NCBI RefSeq assembly: GCF_900166585.1
Contig: NZ_FVZC01000009.1
Span: 2,181,444-2,245,443 of the forward strand
Origin: Mesobacillus jeotgali
GTDB lineage: Bacteria > Bacillota > Bacilli > Bacillales > Cytobacillaceae
Length of the DNA: 64,000 bases
Reading direction: 5' to 3'
In this document: piece after piece, positions 30,439-39,768 of the stretch
How the letters are laid out: each line of letters begins with the position of its first letter
Numbering within the stretch: position 1 is the first letter of the stretch
Program-made: the position numbers and the translations under genes
The notes under the pieces: generated by a model
Databases searched by the model: none
What the model saw: the letters and a program-made list of their open reading frames with translations, nothing else
What the model was told of the DNA's origin: nothing

Positions 30439-31893
30439 TCAACCCTGTTCTGTCGAAGCACCAACCTGAAGGATTTTATAAAAAGGCTTCGCCGCATCTG
30501 ACACCGAGAATTTTATCCTAAAGCCAAGCGCTGTTTCAAGCCTCAATTTATGGATATCTCCGTCTCCGGAAAAATGTCTGATCACTTCATCTGTGGCAGA
30601 GATAAGGATTTCTTCATAATCCGAATTTTTGTATTCCCACAACTCCCGCTCCAGCCTGTAAGCCATTGTTTCCGAGCTTAGCACCTGACCCGAGCCGCCG
30701 CATGTCCCGCATTTTTCTGTCAGTGTCTCGGCCACAGACTGTTTCGTCTTCTTCCTTGTCAGCTGGAGGATTCCAAGTTCGGTGAAACCAACAATCCGGG
30801 TTCTGCGTTCATCATGGATCAATTCTTTTTGAAGTGTTTTCAATACTCTGTCCCGCTCGTCATTACTTTTCATATCGATAAAATCAATCAGAATGATGCC
30901 AGCCATATCCCTGAGCCTCAGCTGCCTTGCTGCCTCTATCGCTGCTCTCATATTAGTTTTCATGACCGTGTCCCGCAAATCCGTTTTACCGGAAAATTTG
31001 CCTGTGTTTACATCTATGACCGTAAGAGCCTCTGCCTGGTCGATGACCATATAGGCACCTTTATCCAGCCACACTATTCTTTTCAACAGCCGCTCAATCT
31101 CCGCTTCTATTTTATAGAAAGAAAAAACAGACGGTTTCCCATTATAAAATTCGATTTCAATAGTTTCTGGAATATAGGGTTCGATTTTTTTCTTGAACTC
31201 CAGATCATCCACAATAACTGAACCATTTTTGACAGTTGTAAGGGCGGTCAATGCCTGTTCAAAAAAATAGTCCCTGCTGAATACGAGTCCCGGCTTTTTC
31301 ATGGCGGACACTGATTTCACCAATTCAGCATACTGATTTCTCTGCTGTTCAAGCTCCCTGATGATATTTTCCTCTGGCTGATGCAGGCTTTCCGTCCGGA
31401 AAATGATGCCCTCCTCGGATGTTTTTACCTTGCTGGCAAACTCTCTCCATCTTGCCCTGGTTTCCGTGGATTCTGCCTTTTTTGACACTGCTATGTACTT
31501 GCCCTTTGGCATATATATGATATTCTCGCCGGGCAGTTCAATAACCCCTGTCAGCCTTGCACCTTTGGTCCCGGCTGCATCCTTTTCAACCTGCACCAGC
31601 AGCTTTTCTCCCTGGTGGACATATGATCCAATTGGGCGGGCCGCTTTATTTTCATCCTCTGACAGAATGAAGGAGGGCAGACGGTCTTTTTGCAAAAAAC
31701 CGCTCGTTCCTTCGCCAAAATTGACGAATGCTGCGTTCATCCCTGGTATCACATTTTCTACGATGCCAAGATAGATATTTCCGACCAGTGACTGCTGGCC
31801 TGGCTGCTCTATATATACTTTTTCAACCTCGCCATTCTTAACGAAAGCGAAGCGTTTTTCTCTTAAATTTGCATTGATGATTAACTGGTCCAT
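30439..31893 (-). CDS. rng: Ribonuclease E/G family endoribonuclease
   Basis: Predicted single-strand endoribonuclease of rRNA and mRNA processing. The 484-aa protein has an N-terminal S1 domain (about 36-120), catalytic Asp segments (VIDVNTG; DFIDMKS) and a Cys pair CGTCGGSG like the zinc link of RNase E/G. I start at MDQLIINANLREKRFAF, 5 nt past GGGAG, not at the 19-residue upstream extension that reads through a terminator. B. subtilis lacks this family and uses RNase Y, so this is a real difference in content between rplU and spoIVFB. Confidence 0.93.
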   Translation of the reverse strand: MDQLIINANLREKRFAFVKNGEVEKVYIEQPGQQSLVGNIYLGIVENVIPGMNAAFVNFGEGTSGFLQKDRLPSFILSEDENKAARPIGSYVHQGEKLLVQVEKDAAGTKGARLTGVIELPGENIIYMPKGKYIAVSKKAESTETRARWREFASKVKTSEEGIIFRTESLHQPEENIIRELEQQRNQYAELVKSVSAMKKPGLVFSRDYFFEQALTALTTVKNGSVIVDDLEFKKKIEPYIPETIEIEFYNGKPSVFSFYKIEAEIERLLKRIVWLDKGAYMVIDQAEALTVIDVNTGKFSGKTDLRDTVMKTNMRAAIEAARQLRLRDMAGIILIDFIDMKSNDERDRVLKTLQKELIHDERRTRIVGFTELGILQLTRKKTKQSVAETLTEKCGTCGGSGQVLSSETMAYRLERELWEYKNSDYEEILISATDEVIRHFSGDGDIHKLRLETALGFRIKFSVSDAAKPFYKILQVGASTEQG

Positions 31894-31910
31894 CATTTCT
31901 CCCTGCCTGC

Positions 31911-31947
31911 AAAAAAATGCAGCGTGAATTACCATCCACGCTGCATT
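31911..31947 (-). terminator. Terminator after spoIVFB
   Basis: AATGCAGCGTG / CACGCTGCATT perfect 11-bp stem with a 10-nt loop, followed by seven Ts on the minus strand. It ends the spoIVF operon just upstream of the RNase gene. Confidence 0.92.
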
Positions 31948-31959
31948 CATTATCCTATT

Positions 31960-32826
31960 TTAGTAGGTGTAAAGCAAATCTCCTATTTTGGCGGTCAATA
32001 ATTTTTCGCTAAAAAACGCATGGAGCAATTCATTCTCATCCATGATCATTTCTTTGCCATTCTGACGCTTGACGATGATTGGATGCTTGCAGCCACGCTG
32101 GAATTTTTCGAGAACCTGGCCAACCATCTCATTCTCGCTGGTGCTGATCGGTTTGAGCTCCCGCAAGTCCAGCTTACTTCCATAATGCCTCTCCATTAAA
32201 AAGCGCATGAACGTAAACCTCCGCTGCTTCCATTCAAAATACAATGAAAACGCCAGGAACCCAATGATTACCCAGACATTCAAGGTAAGCGGTGCGATTG
32301 CCAGGAGGCTAGCCGCAAAAATCACCAGTATCCCAATGGAAACATTCAGGGTACGCAGATGTGCTTCCTGAAAGGATGTGTTCATTGAAAGCAGAATAAA
32401 CATCAGCTTCCCCCCGTCCAACGGCCAAATTGGTATCAGATTAAAAATGAGGATCATTATATTATATTCCATAAATAACTGATGCCATTTTTCCGGGAAA
32501 ACTCCAGCAATGAAGAGCAAATAAGAAAGTCCCATCAGCCAGATATGCTGTAATGGACCCGCCAGAACAACAATCAGTTCTTCTTTTAACGGCCTGTTGC
32601 CGTGTTCATCCATCTCAGCCACACCGCCAAATGGCAGCAAGGCGATTTTCTTTATTCGCCACGAAAAAAAAGAGGCTGCAGCTCCATGTCCTATTTCATG
32701 AACAAAAATAATCAGCAGCACCATCATCAGCTCTATAAAGTGCGCAGTCGCAACAGCAAGGGCGATGACCACCCAGAGTAAAGGGTGGAAGTGGATTTTT
32801 CGCACTAATTCAAAGGTTTTATTCAA
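31960..32826 (-). CDS. spoIVFB: Intramembrane metalloprotease SpoIVFB
   Basis: S2P-type protease in the membrane around the forespore that activates pro-SigK. The 288-aa protein has about six membrane segments, the zinc motif HEIGH in the second helix (near residue 43) and the later PLDGG motif with the third ligand Asp, plus a C-terminal CBS-like domain. It starts at TTG, 7 nt past AGGTG, and overlaps the end of spoIVFA by 8 nt. Confidence 0.95.
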   Translation of the reverse strand: MNKTFELVRKIHFHPLLWVVIALAVATAHFIELMMVLLIIFVHEIGHGAAASFFSWRIKKIALLPFGGVAEMDEHGNRPLKEELIVVLAGPLQHIWLMGLSYLLFIAGVFPEKWHQLFMEYNIMILIFNLIPIWPLDGGKLMFILLSMNTSFQEAHLRTLNVSIGILVIFAASLLAIAPLTLNVWVIIGFLAFSLYFEWKQRRFTFMRFLMERHYGSKLDLRELKPISTSENEMVGQVLEKFQRGCKHPIIVKRQNGKEMIMDENELLHAFFSEKLLTAKIGDLLYTY

Positions 32827-33595
32827 ACTTGATCACCTGGACGGGATCTATGAAGTCATCCCCTTTTTTTATCGCGAAATAGAAAGAACCCTTAAGACCA
32901 TCATCACTGTCCATTGCTGTCCCAACCTTCGCCCCCTTAGAAATGTACTCATAGAGATTCACATCGATTTTGTCCAGATTTCCGTACCAGGTCTCACTTT
33001 TGTCTGCATGCTGGACAATCACTGTTTTACCAAAGCCCTCTTTGATTCCGACAAAGTGGACAAGCCCTTCATCCATCGCCTCTACACCTGCACCCTGGCC
33101 TGTTTCAATCATGATTCTCTGTCCATTGTCACCGAAATCCTCCAGAATTTTCCCGGAAGCAGGAAGAGCATATTCATTGTCAGAAGCCACCTCATTCTCT
33201 TTTTCTTCGCCAGAATTTTTGGCAGGAAGCAGTGCCAAAGGCTTGCCGAATTGATTTTCGTACCAGTCTGAAACAGCCGCAAACTGGAACTCCTGATCCA
33301 TTGTATGCTTCACATACTGCTGGAAAGTCACCGCTTTTTCGGAAGGGCTCCGGAAAATAATTGCAATAATCAGGACCAGGCAGGCAGAAGCTAATATCTT
33401 GAACAGAAACACTTCTTTCTTGAATAACGGATGGCCTCCTTCTCCCGGTCCCATATCATAGGATGGAATTCTGTCAAAACCATGCCGCTCTTCCTCTGTT
33501 GAGAAAAAGCGGTTATCACTCATTTTGTCCATCCTTTCCCGTTCCTTTTTCCGCTTCATCATCCTTCTCCTTATATCATCAGCCCTCGAGTTCAT
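32819..33595 (-). CDS. spoIVFA: SpoIVFB regulator SpoIVFA
   Basis: Scaffold that holds SpoIVFB and BofA in the inhibited complex. The 258-aa protein has a charged cytoplasmic N-terminus, one membrane helix (about 85-105) and a C-terminal LytM/M23-fold domain. The M23 metal ligands are not evident, consistent with a non-catalytic checkpoint role. Start at ATG behind GGGGATAGG, overlapping spoIVFB downstream. In B. subtilis the pair lies at this spot, next to minCD. Confidence 0.92.
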   Translation of the reverse strand: MNSRADDIRRRMMKRKKERERMDKMSDNRFFSTEEERHGFDRIPSYDMGPGEGGHPLFKKEVFLFKILASACLVLIIAIIFRSPSEKAVTFQQYVKHTMDQEFQFAAVSDWYENQFGKPLALLPAKNSGEEKENEVASDNEYALPASGKILEDFGDNGQRIMIETGQGAGVEAMDEGLVHFVGIKEGFGKTVIVQHADKSETWYGNLDKIDVNLYEYISKGAKVGTAMDSDDGLKGSFYFAIKKGDDFIDPVQVIKFE

Positions 33596-33613
33596 CCTAT
33601 CCCCACCAATCCC

Positions 33614-33636
33614 CTTGTACTCAATGTTAGTACAAG
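33614..33636. promoter_or_regulatory. Perfect inverted repeat upstream of spoIVFA
   Basis: CTTGTACT and AGTACAAG are exact 8-bp arms 7 bp apart, 19 bp upstream of the spoIVFA start. It could be an operator or a 5' UTR hairpin overlapping the ribosome site region; no T-run follows on the minus strand, so a terminator is unlikely. Confidence 0.45.
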
Positions 33637-33780
33637 TTTATGACCTGTCCCACGAGAGTATGACACTTTCGGCTGATAGAAAGGATTATCTTGAAAGGAA
33701 GTCCAGCAATAATGTTTCCGGGTAAAAACTTGCTTGTAATGCCGAAGAAATTTGGTTTCCTGACGTTCTTTGATCCAATA

Positions 33781-33816
33781 AAAAAACATCTCCTCCCAGT
33801 CGAAGGGAAGGAGATG
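33781..33816 (-). terminator. Terminator after minD
   Basis: CATCTCCT / AGGAGATG stem (minus strand) enclosing a GC-rich inner helix, followed by seven Ts. It begins 9 nt past the minD stop. Confidence 0.9.
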
Positions 33817-33825
33817 CTTAAGGTT

Positions 33826-34629
33826 TTAGCGGACACCAAAGAATTTTTTGATTTTGGAGAACATGCCTTTACTTTCGTTATCCAGCTGCTGCAATGGTAC
33901 GGATTCGCCAAGAATCCTGCGGGCAATATTCCTGTAGGCGATAGAAGCTTTGCTGTTTGGGTTCAGGGCGATTGGTTCGCCGTGATTGGATGCTCTGATG
34001 ACTTCATCATCGTCCGCAACAATCCCGATCAAATCGATGGATAAATGTGTGGTAATCTCATCGACATCGAGCATGTCGCCATTTTTCATCATATGGCTGC
34101 GAATTCTGTTTATCACTAATTTCGGAGATTCAACATTTTCTTCTTTTTCAAGCAGGCCGATAATCCTGTCAGCATCCCTTACAGCGGAAACCTCCGGTGT
34201 GGTCACGACAATCGCCTTGTCTGCTCCTGCAACGGCATTTTTGTAGCCTTGCTCGATTCCTGCGGGACAATCGATAATGATATAATCATAGTCCTGCTTC
34301 AGTTCATTAACCAATTTTCTCATTTGCTCAGGCTGGACTGCAGTTTTGTCGCTCGTCTGGGCAGCTGGAAGCAAATAAAGATGGTCATCGAAGCGCTTGT
34401 CTTTAACCAGTGCCTGATGGATTTTGCATCTGCCTTCAATAACATCAACAAGATCATAAATGATGCGGTTTTCAAGGCCCATAACCACGTCCAGGTTGCG
34501 CAAGCCAATGTCTGTATCGACAAGGCAGACTCTTTTGCCTTGAAGGGCCAAAGCTGTGCCTATATTAGCAGAAGTTGTTGTTTTGCCAACCCCGCCTTTT
34601 CCGGATGTAACTACAATCGCTTCTCCCAC
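33826..34629 (-). CDS. minD: Septum site-determining ATPase MinD
   Basis: Membrane-associated ATPase that recruits MinC to the poles. The 267-aa protein has the deviant Walker A GKGGVGKTTTSANIG (residues 10-24), IDCPAGIEQG, and a C-terminal amphipathic helix (MFSKIKKFFG) for membrane binding. GTG start behind GGAGG, only 1 nt past the minC stop, so the two are coupled. Confidence 0.97.
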   Translation of the reverse strand: MGEAIVVTSGKGGVGKTTTSANIGTALALQGKRVCLVDTDIGLRNLDVVMGLENRIIYDLVDVIEGRCKIHQALVKDKRFDDHLYLLPAAQTSDKTAVQPEQMRKLVNELKQDYDYIIIDCPAGIEQGYKNAVAGADKAIVVTTPEVSAVRDADRIIGLLEKEENVESPKLVINRIRSHMMKNGDMLDVDEITTHLSIDLIGIVADDDEVIRASNHGEPIALNPNSKASIAYRNIARRILGESVPLQQLDNESKGMFSKIKKFFGVR

Positions 34630-34630
34630 T

Positions 34631-35311
34631 TTAGAGGCCTCCTTCGAATCTAGTTAAATTAGGTCTTTTTTTCATTAAAACTTGCAATCTATCAACAACG
34701 ATTTGTTTAGTGTCTGATATGTACGCACATTCCATGATGCGATTTTCATCCTCTGCCGCTTCGTCCGGAGCACGGTTTATGCAGTCGCTGATCCTGAGCT
34801 GGGATGGCTTCATGACCGACGCAGCGATGACCGCTTCATCATTGCCTGCTGAACCGGCATGTGCAATTCCTTTTAAGGCACCCATGATAAATATATTCCC
34901 CGTCGCCTTCACGGTCCCCCCGGGATTCACGTCTCCAATGAGCAGCAGATCACCGGTAATTTCAAGAACCTGTCCGGAGCGTATCACTTTGGCAACAGGA
35001 ACGATTTCAGTCTCCTGCCGAAGTTTGTCAGCTTCGTCTTTGGAAATAACATTCGTCTCAAGGTCCTCGACGATCAGATTCCTTTTTTGCCGGATCAGGT
35101 CTTTTAGTTCTTCCTCCTGGGCCTTCGTAAGGTACCGATTCCCTACCTTCACCTTAACAGAAAGCAGCTGCTGCTCCTCCTGTACTCGTGTAGAATTTGA
35201 AAGCTTCCTCTCTAACTCTTTTTTCAAATCGTCGTAAGAGCAAGTATCATCCAAATGGAGCGTAAGGCCATCTTTTGTCCCTTTAATTGTCACATTTTGT
35301 GTTTTCTTCAT
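34631..35311 (-). CDS. minC: Septum site-determining protein MinC
   Basis: FtsZ polymerisation inhibitor targeted by MinD. The 226-aa protein has an N-terminal MinC_N domain and, after a linker, the beta-helical C-terminal domain with [20 protein letters not shown] and [20 protein letters not shown] (given in parts), the MinD- and dimer-contact region. ATG behind GAGGTG. Upstream lie mreD and a hairpin element. Confidence 0.95.
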   Translation of the reverse strand: MKKTQNVTIKGTKDGLTLHLDDTCSYDDLKKELERKLSNSTRVQEEQQLLSVKVKVGNRYLTKAQEEELKDLIRQKRNLIVEDLETNVISKDEADKLRQETEIVPVAKVIRSGQVLEITGDLLLIGDVNPGGTVKATGNIFIMGALKGIAHAGSAGNDEAVIAASVMKPSQLRISDCINRAPDEAAEDENRIMECAYISDTKQIVVDRLQVLMKKRPNLTRFEGGL

Positions 35312-35341
35312 ACTGGATGTTCACCTCATACGAAAAGCACA

Positions 35342-35384
35342 AGCGCCTGGGTTGACCCCGAAACTTCTTAAGAGGCCAGGCGCT
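35342..35384. repeat. Dispersed-type hairpin element (GCGCCTGG / CCAGGCGC)
   Basis: AGCGCCTGG and CCAGGCGCT are perfect 9-bp arms 25 bp apart, followed by GGAGCTAGACACTA. From memory, similar short elements with a GCGC-type stem and a GGAGCTAGACA tail are scattered in intergenic regions of many Bacillaceae. It occupies part of the 281-bp mreD-minC gap; the rest shows no feature I can support. Confidence 0.6.
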
Positions 35385-35592
35385 GGAGCTAGACACTAAT
35401 CTAAGTGTAAAAGTTTAACTTTAAATCTCGGCACTCTAGAAAATAATTTCTTATTTTACCTGAAAGGAATTATTCGACAAGCGTCCGCCAAATTCCTCTA
35501 TTTGAAAAATCATGAATGCTATTTCGGCAAAACCCTGCTGCTTTCATGTAAAAATACATTTCTACAAATTGTCTTGATTCAGAAAATGAAGC

Positions 35593-36111
35593 TTAATCGT
35601 TTCTAATTCTGTCAGCAGCATTTTCGAATTGCTTTTTGAACGGGTAGGCAGCCAGGATGATAAAAGCCAGGTTCAAAATCAATGTTGGGACTAGTCTTAT
35701 TTTAACATAGGTCGAAAAGTCCAGGTCAGTTATTTTAATTAACAGCATCAGCTGATAAACTCCCATTTCCAAAACTGCAATCCCGAAGAGGGACAGGAAA
35801 GACACAATCAACACATTTCCTTGCAGAATCCTCATCATATTTGCAAACAAATAGGCAATAAACGGGAACATGAATAGGTAGATCCCAATAATTTCTGTGT
35901 AAACGAGATCGAAAAGCAATCCAAAAATGAGTCCGTAAAGAATTCCATGCTTTGGACTCAAATATGCCGTCAAAAACAGAATTCCGGCCATGAGGAAATG
36001 CGGCACAAGGATTCTGTCACTATCAAATAACTCTGCTGGCAATAACTCGACAAACAAACTTTCAAGGATGAATAAAAAAACGAAAAGCGCGGGGAGCAGG
36101 AAACGGATCAA
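35593..36111 (-). CDS. mreD: Rod shape-determining protein MreD
   Basis: Membrane subunit of the elongasome. The 172-aa protein is almost wholly hydrophobic with five to six helices, consistent with MreD in Bacillus. Its ATG overlaps the mreC stop by 4 nt. Third gene of mreB-mreC-mreD. Confidence 0.94.
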   Translation of the reverse strand: MIRFLLPALFVFLFILESLFVELLPAELFDSDRILVPHFLMAGILFLTAYLSPKHGILYGLIFGLLFDLVYTEIIGIYLFMFPFIAYLFANMMRILQGNVLIVSFLSLFGIAVLEMGVYQLMLLIKITDLDFSTYVKIRLVPTLILNLAFIILAAYPFKKQFENAADRIRND

Positions 36112-36998
36112 TTGCCTTCCTCCTCACCTTCGCCATCTTCCAAGCTTTCTTCAAGGTCCACAGAGACCATTGATTTCTTAACAACCATGACATGTTCCAA
36201 ATCATAAAGATCTGCTTCAGGTTTTATATATGCTGTTTGATTCAAGCCGAATTGATCAGGTACGACATTGACAACTTTTCCAATCGGCAGATTTTTCGGA
36301 AAGATACCGCCCATACCAGTCGTTACAACATTCTGCCCTTTTTCAATTTTAGCATCAAACGGAAGCCCTTTTAGTAACAGCAGCTCTTTTTTCTTATCGT
36401 ATCCTTCGATTGTTCCGTAAAGCGGCTTATCAGCTTGAAGGATCGCAGAAATCCTGTTGGTCGGATCAATAGAGCTGATCAATTGGACTGTAGCAGAAAA
36501 CGGAGTCGTGCTCTTGACCTTGCCTATCAATCCTTTTGCCGTGATAACAGCCATGTTTTTTTTCACGCCGTTGGACGCGCCTTTATTGATGATGATCAAT
36601 TCATTCCAGCGTTCAGGGCTTCTGGCAATCCTGATTGCCTGGATCGGTTCATAGTCTGCAAGAGATTCTTTTTTATCTAAAATTTCCTGAAGCTCCTCGT
36701 TTTCTTTTTCAAGGGAGTATACTTTGGCTTCAAGTCGGGCCATATCATCAACGCGTTTCTTCAACTCTTTGTTTTCCTGATATGTATTTTGCAAGTCTTG
36801 AAGGTTTTCAATGATGCCGGCAACGTAATTAGCAGGCCTGGAGACCACCGATTGCACCCAGCTGGTCGAGTCTTTGACAAACTGCTCAGGCCAGGTCAAT
36901 TCTTCTCTATCCCTTAAAGAAAAACCAATCAATGCCACGAGGACTATAATGCTCACAAGCAGCATTATCAGGCGTTTATTAAAAAAGAACTGTGGCAT
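36108..36998 (-). CDS. mreC: Rod shape-determining protein MreC
   Basis: Bitopic periplasm-side scaffold linking MreB to the wall synthases. The 296-aa protein has a membrane helix at about 9-26, a coiled coil (about 62-110, rich in Leu/Glu/Lys) and a beta-rich C-terminal domain with NKGASNGVKKNMAVI and GMGGIFPKNLPIG. A Glu-rich tail ends the protein. ATG behind GAGGTG. Confidence 0.96.
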   Translation of the reverse strand: MPQFFFNKRLIMLLVSIIVLVALIGFSLRDREELTWPEQFVKDSTSWVQSVVSRPANYVAGIIENLQDLQNTYQENKELKKRVDDMARLEAKVYSLEKENEELQEILDKKESLADYEPIQAIRIARSPERWNELIIINKGASNGVKKNMAVITAKGLIGKVKSTTPFSATVQLISSIDPTNRISAILQADKPLYGTIEGYDKKKELLLLKGLPFDAKIEKGQNVVTTGMGGIFPKNLPIGKVVNVVPDQFGLNQTAYIKPEADLYDLEHVMVVKKSMVSVDLEESLEDGEGEEEGN

Positions 36999-37074
36999 GA
37001 TTTACACCTCTAATCTAAAAATATGGTGACAGAAGATGAGGGAAGTGGATAAATTCCCGCTTCCCTTCTTCTCA

Positions 37075-38097
37075 TTATCTTGATTCTTTTGCTTTGCCTT
37101 TGAATAAATCGATATGATCCAGTGCTTTGCCTGTACCGGCTGCGACACAATCAAGCGGATCTTCTGCAATCAATACCGGCATCTTGGTTTCTTCACTGAT
37201 GACCTTGTCCAAATTACGCAGCAACGCGCCGCCGCCTGTAAGGACGATTCCCCGGTCCATTATATCAGAAGCAAGTTCCGGCGGAGTTTTTTCCAGCGTC
37301 AGCTTAACAGCATCGACAATCGCGTATACGGTGTCGTGCAGCGCCCTGGCGATTTCTTCTGCAGTAATTTCGATTGTTTTTGGCAATCCAGTCAACAGGT
37401 CACGACCACGGATTTCCATGTTCTCGATTCCTTCCGCGTCACCTGCTGAACCAACTTCCATTTTAATCGTTTCAGCTGTTCTCTCACCGATCATAAGGTT
37501 ATATGTTTTACGGATATAATTGATGATCGCGTCATCCATCTCATCACCAGCAATCCGAACAGATTGGGATGTGACGATACCGCCAAGAGAAATGATCGCT
37601 ACTTCAGTCGTTCCGCCGCCAATATCGACAACCATACTTCCAGTCGGTTCCCAAACTGGCAGGTTGGCGCCGATTGCCGCTGCAAACGGTTCCTCAATCG
37701 TGAATGCATCCCTTGCCCCGGCCTGGCGTGTAGCGTCAATTACAGCACGCTCTTCAACGGCAGTGATTCCTGATGGAACACAAACCATTACATACGGCTT
37801 GCCAGCGAACCAGCCTTTGTTCTTAGTAGCTTGCTTGATGTAATACTTCATCATTGTCGCAGTTGTTTCATAGTCGGCAATAACGCCGTCCTTCATAGGC
37901 CTAAGCGCTACAACATTGCCAGGAGTACGTCCAATCATATTCTTCGCGTCATTTCCAACAGCAACGATATTTTTCGTATCGGTCTGAAGAGCTACGACAG
38001 AAGGCTCCCTTAAGACAATTCCTTTTCCTTTTACAAAAACAAGTGTATTCGCTGTACCGAGGTCGATCCCCAGGTCTCTTGTTCCAATCCCAAACAT
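37075..38097 (-). CDS. mreB: Cell shape-determining actin homologue MreB
   Basis: Bacterial actin that organises lateral wall synthesis. The 340-aa protein has the phosphate loops [15 protein letters not shown] (near residue 11) and [10 protein letters not shown], and [11 protein letters not shown] near the C-terminus. ATG behind AAAGGGAG. It precedes mreC by 76 nt, downstream of radC. Confidence 0.98.
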   Translation of the reverse strand: MFGIGTRDLGIDLGTANTLVFVKGKGIVLREPSVVALQTDTKNIVAVGNDAKNMIGRTPGNVVALRPMKDGVIADYETTATMMKYYIKQATKNKGWFAGKPYVMVCVPSGITAVEERAVIDATRQAGARDAFTIEEPFAAAIGANLPVWEPTGSMVVDIGGGTTEVAIISLGGIVTSQSVRIAGDEMDDAIINYIRKTYNLMIGERTAETIKMEVGSAGDAEGIENMEIRGRDLLTGLPKTIEITAEEIARALHDTVYAIVDAVKLTLEKTPPELASDIMDRGIVLTGGGALLRNLDKVISEETKMPVLIAEDPLDCVAAGTGKALDHIDLFKGKAKESR

Positions 38098-38255
38098 TTT
38101 GTATCTCCCTTTCTTAACAAAAAATGCAATAAAAGAACAGGCAATCTATAGAAAACGTAGTTGAATGTTCATAGGCAGATTTTCCGGCGTAAATGAAAGT
38201 TGTCCGCAAAAATCATAAATTATATTATATCTTAACGTCAATCAAAATCCTAGTA

Positions 38256-38945
38256 TCATACATACCCTTTTTCCTTCAAACTAACATATTTATTTTCTCC
38301 AATAATCAGATGGTCAAGCAATTCAATCCCGACGATTTTTCCCGACTCAGCAAGCCGTTTGGTAACTTCAATATCCTCCCTGCTCGGCGTCGGGTCACCA
38401 GATGGATGATTATGCACACAAATGACTGATGCTGCCGATCTGCGGACTGCTTCCTTGAACACCTCGCGCGGATGGACAATCGAAGCGTTCAGGCTGCCGA
38501 TGAAAATCGTCTGCTTGTGGATCACCTGATTTTTCGTGTTCAAATAAAGACAGACAAAGTGCTCTTGGGTCAAAAAGCGCATATCATTCATCAAATATTT
38601 CGCTCCGTCTTCCGGTGAACGGACGACATAACGTTCATCAAGGGTATGATTAGCGATACGCCTGCCAATTTCAACTGCAGCCAGGACATGGATGGCCTTC
38701 GCCTTGCCAATTCCTTTAATTTGGGTCAGCTCTTCGAGAGTTGCATCTTTTAAAAGGCGAAGGCCTTCAAACTGGGATAGCATTCGGTTTGCCAGCTGAA
38801 GGACAGATTCCTCCCGCGAGCCTGTACCAAGCAGCAGGGCAAGCAATTCATGATTGGAGAGGCTCTGGGGGCCATTTTGGACAAACCGCTCCCTGGGCCG
38901 CTCATTTTGCGGATAATCTCTGATCATTAATGATTGTGTAGACAA
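38256..38945 (-). CDS. radC: RadC-family JAB-domain protein
   Basis: 229-aa protein with an N-terminal helix-hairpin-helix region (IKGIGKAKAIHVLAA) and a JAB/MPN metalloprotease-like domain (HNHPSGDPTPSREDIEVT). The historical DNA-repair role is doubtful and the true function is unknown. The TTG start is 8 nt past GGGAGG; an ATG six codons later has no ribosome site. It lies between maf and mreB, as in B. subtilis. Confidence 0.94.
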   Translation of the reverse strand: MSTQSLMIRDYPQNERPRERFVQNGPQSLSNHELLALLLGTGSREESVLQLANRMLSQFEGLRLLKDATLEELTQIKGIGKAKAIHVLAAVEIGRRIANHTLDERYVVRSPEDGAKYLMNDMRFLTQEHFVCLYLNTKNQVIHKQTIFIGSLNASIVHPREVFKEAVRRSAASVICVHNHPSGDPTPSREDIEVTKRLAESGKIVGIELLDHLIIGENKYVSLKEKGYV

Positions 38946-39010
38946 TACATTTTCCTCCCAGTCATGTTTATGACGAGGGAAGTGTAGAAGAAGTTTCTGT
39001 GGTTTTCTTT

Positions 39011-39583
39011 TTAATAAGGAAGGATGTAACCGATTTTTCTTAGCTCCCTGACCAATCTTGAAACAGGCAGTCCAACAACTGTGTAATAATCCCCACTGAT
39101 TTCCCTGACAAGCATGCTGCCGAATCCCTGGATTCCATAGCCGCCAGCCTTATCGAATGGTTCACCGCTCTTTATATAGGTGTCGATTTCTTCATCTGAC
39201 AATTCCCAGAACGTCACATCTGTTTTTTCATAAAAACGCGTTTCCTTCTCAGGGGAGATAATGGATACTCCAGTGTAGACTGAATGGGTATTCCCAGACA
39301 GCTTTTTGAGCATCTCTGAAGCTTCTTGTCCGCTTTCAGGCTTCCCTAAAATCATCCCGTCATGTACAACGACTGTATCTGAGCCGATTACGAAACAATC
39401 CGGAAAATTCTGAGCCACCATCCCCGACTTCCTTGAAGCAAGCTCCATCACTGCTTCAGAGGGACTTAAGGTTGCACTGAAACTTTCATCTGCATCACTG
39501 CTAGAGATTTCGAATTGCAAGCGGAGGTTTTCAAGAAGTTCTTTTCGCCGTGGAGAAGAAGAGGCTAAAATGAGGCGTTGCAT
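39011..39583 (-). CDS. maf: Maf-family nucleoside triphosphate pyrophosphatase
   Basis: House-cleaning enzyme that hydrolyses dTTP/UTP-like or modified nucleotides; B. subtilis Maf also affects septation and competence-arrested division. The 190-aa protein begins MQRLILASSSPRRKELL (SSPRR catalytic region) and contains GSDTVVV and DKAGGYGIQG. I start here, behind AAAGGTG, dropping 22 residues of the longer frame. Downstream of spoIIB. Confidence 0.96.
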   Translation of the reverse strand: MQRLILASSSPRRKELLENLRLQFEISSSDADESFSATLSPSEAVMELASRKSGMVAQNFPDCFVIGSDTVVVHDGMILGKPESGQEASEMLKKLSGNTHSVYTGVSIISPEKETRFYEKTDVTFWELSDEEIDTYIKSGEPFDKAGGYGIQGFGSMLVREISGDYYTVVGLPVSRLVRELRKIGYILPY

Positions 39584-39678
39584 AAAATCACCTTTCTTTT
39601 CTTTTTGCATCAAAGGGAGATACAAGCTAATACTACCAAAGTTCACCATATGTCACAATCTTTAGCCATTGCTTTAGC

Positions 39679-39718
39679 AAAAAAAATCAGAGCCTGGCAC
39701 AAAATGGCGAAGGCTCTG
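39679..39718 (-). terminator. Terminator after spoIIB
   Basis: CAGAGCC / GGCTCTG stem with a 17-nt loop, followed on the minus strand by eight Ts. It lies 50 nt past the spoIIB stop. Confidence 0.85.
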
Positions 39719-39768
39719 TTAATTTGTACAATTTCCCGGAAAATATTCTTTTATAAGCATCCTAAAGG

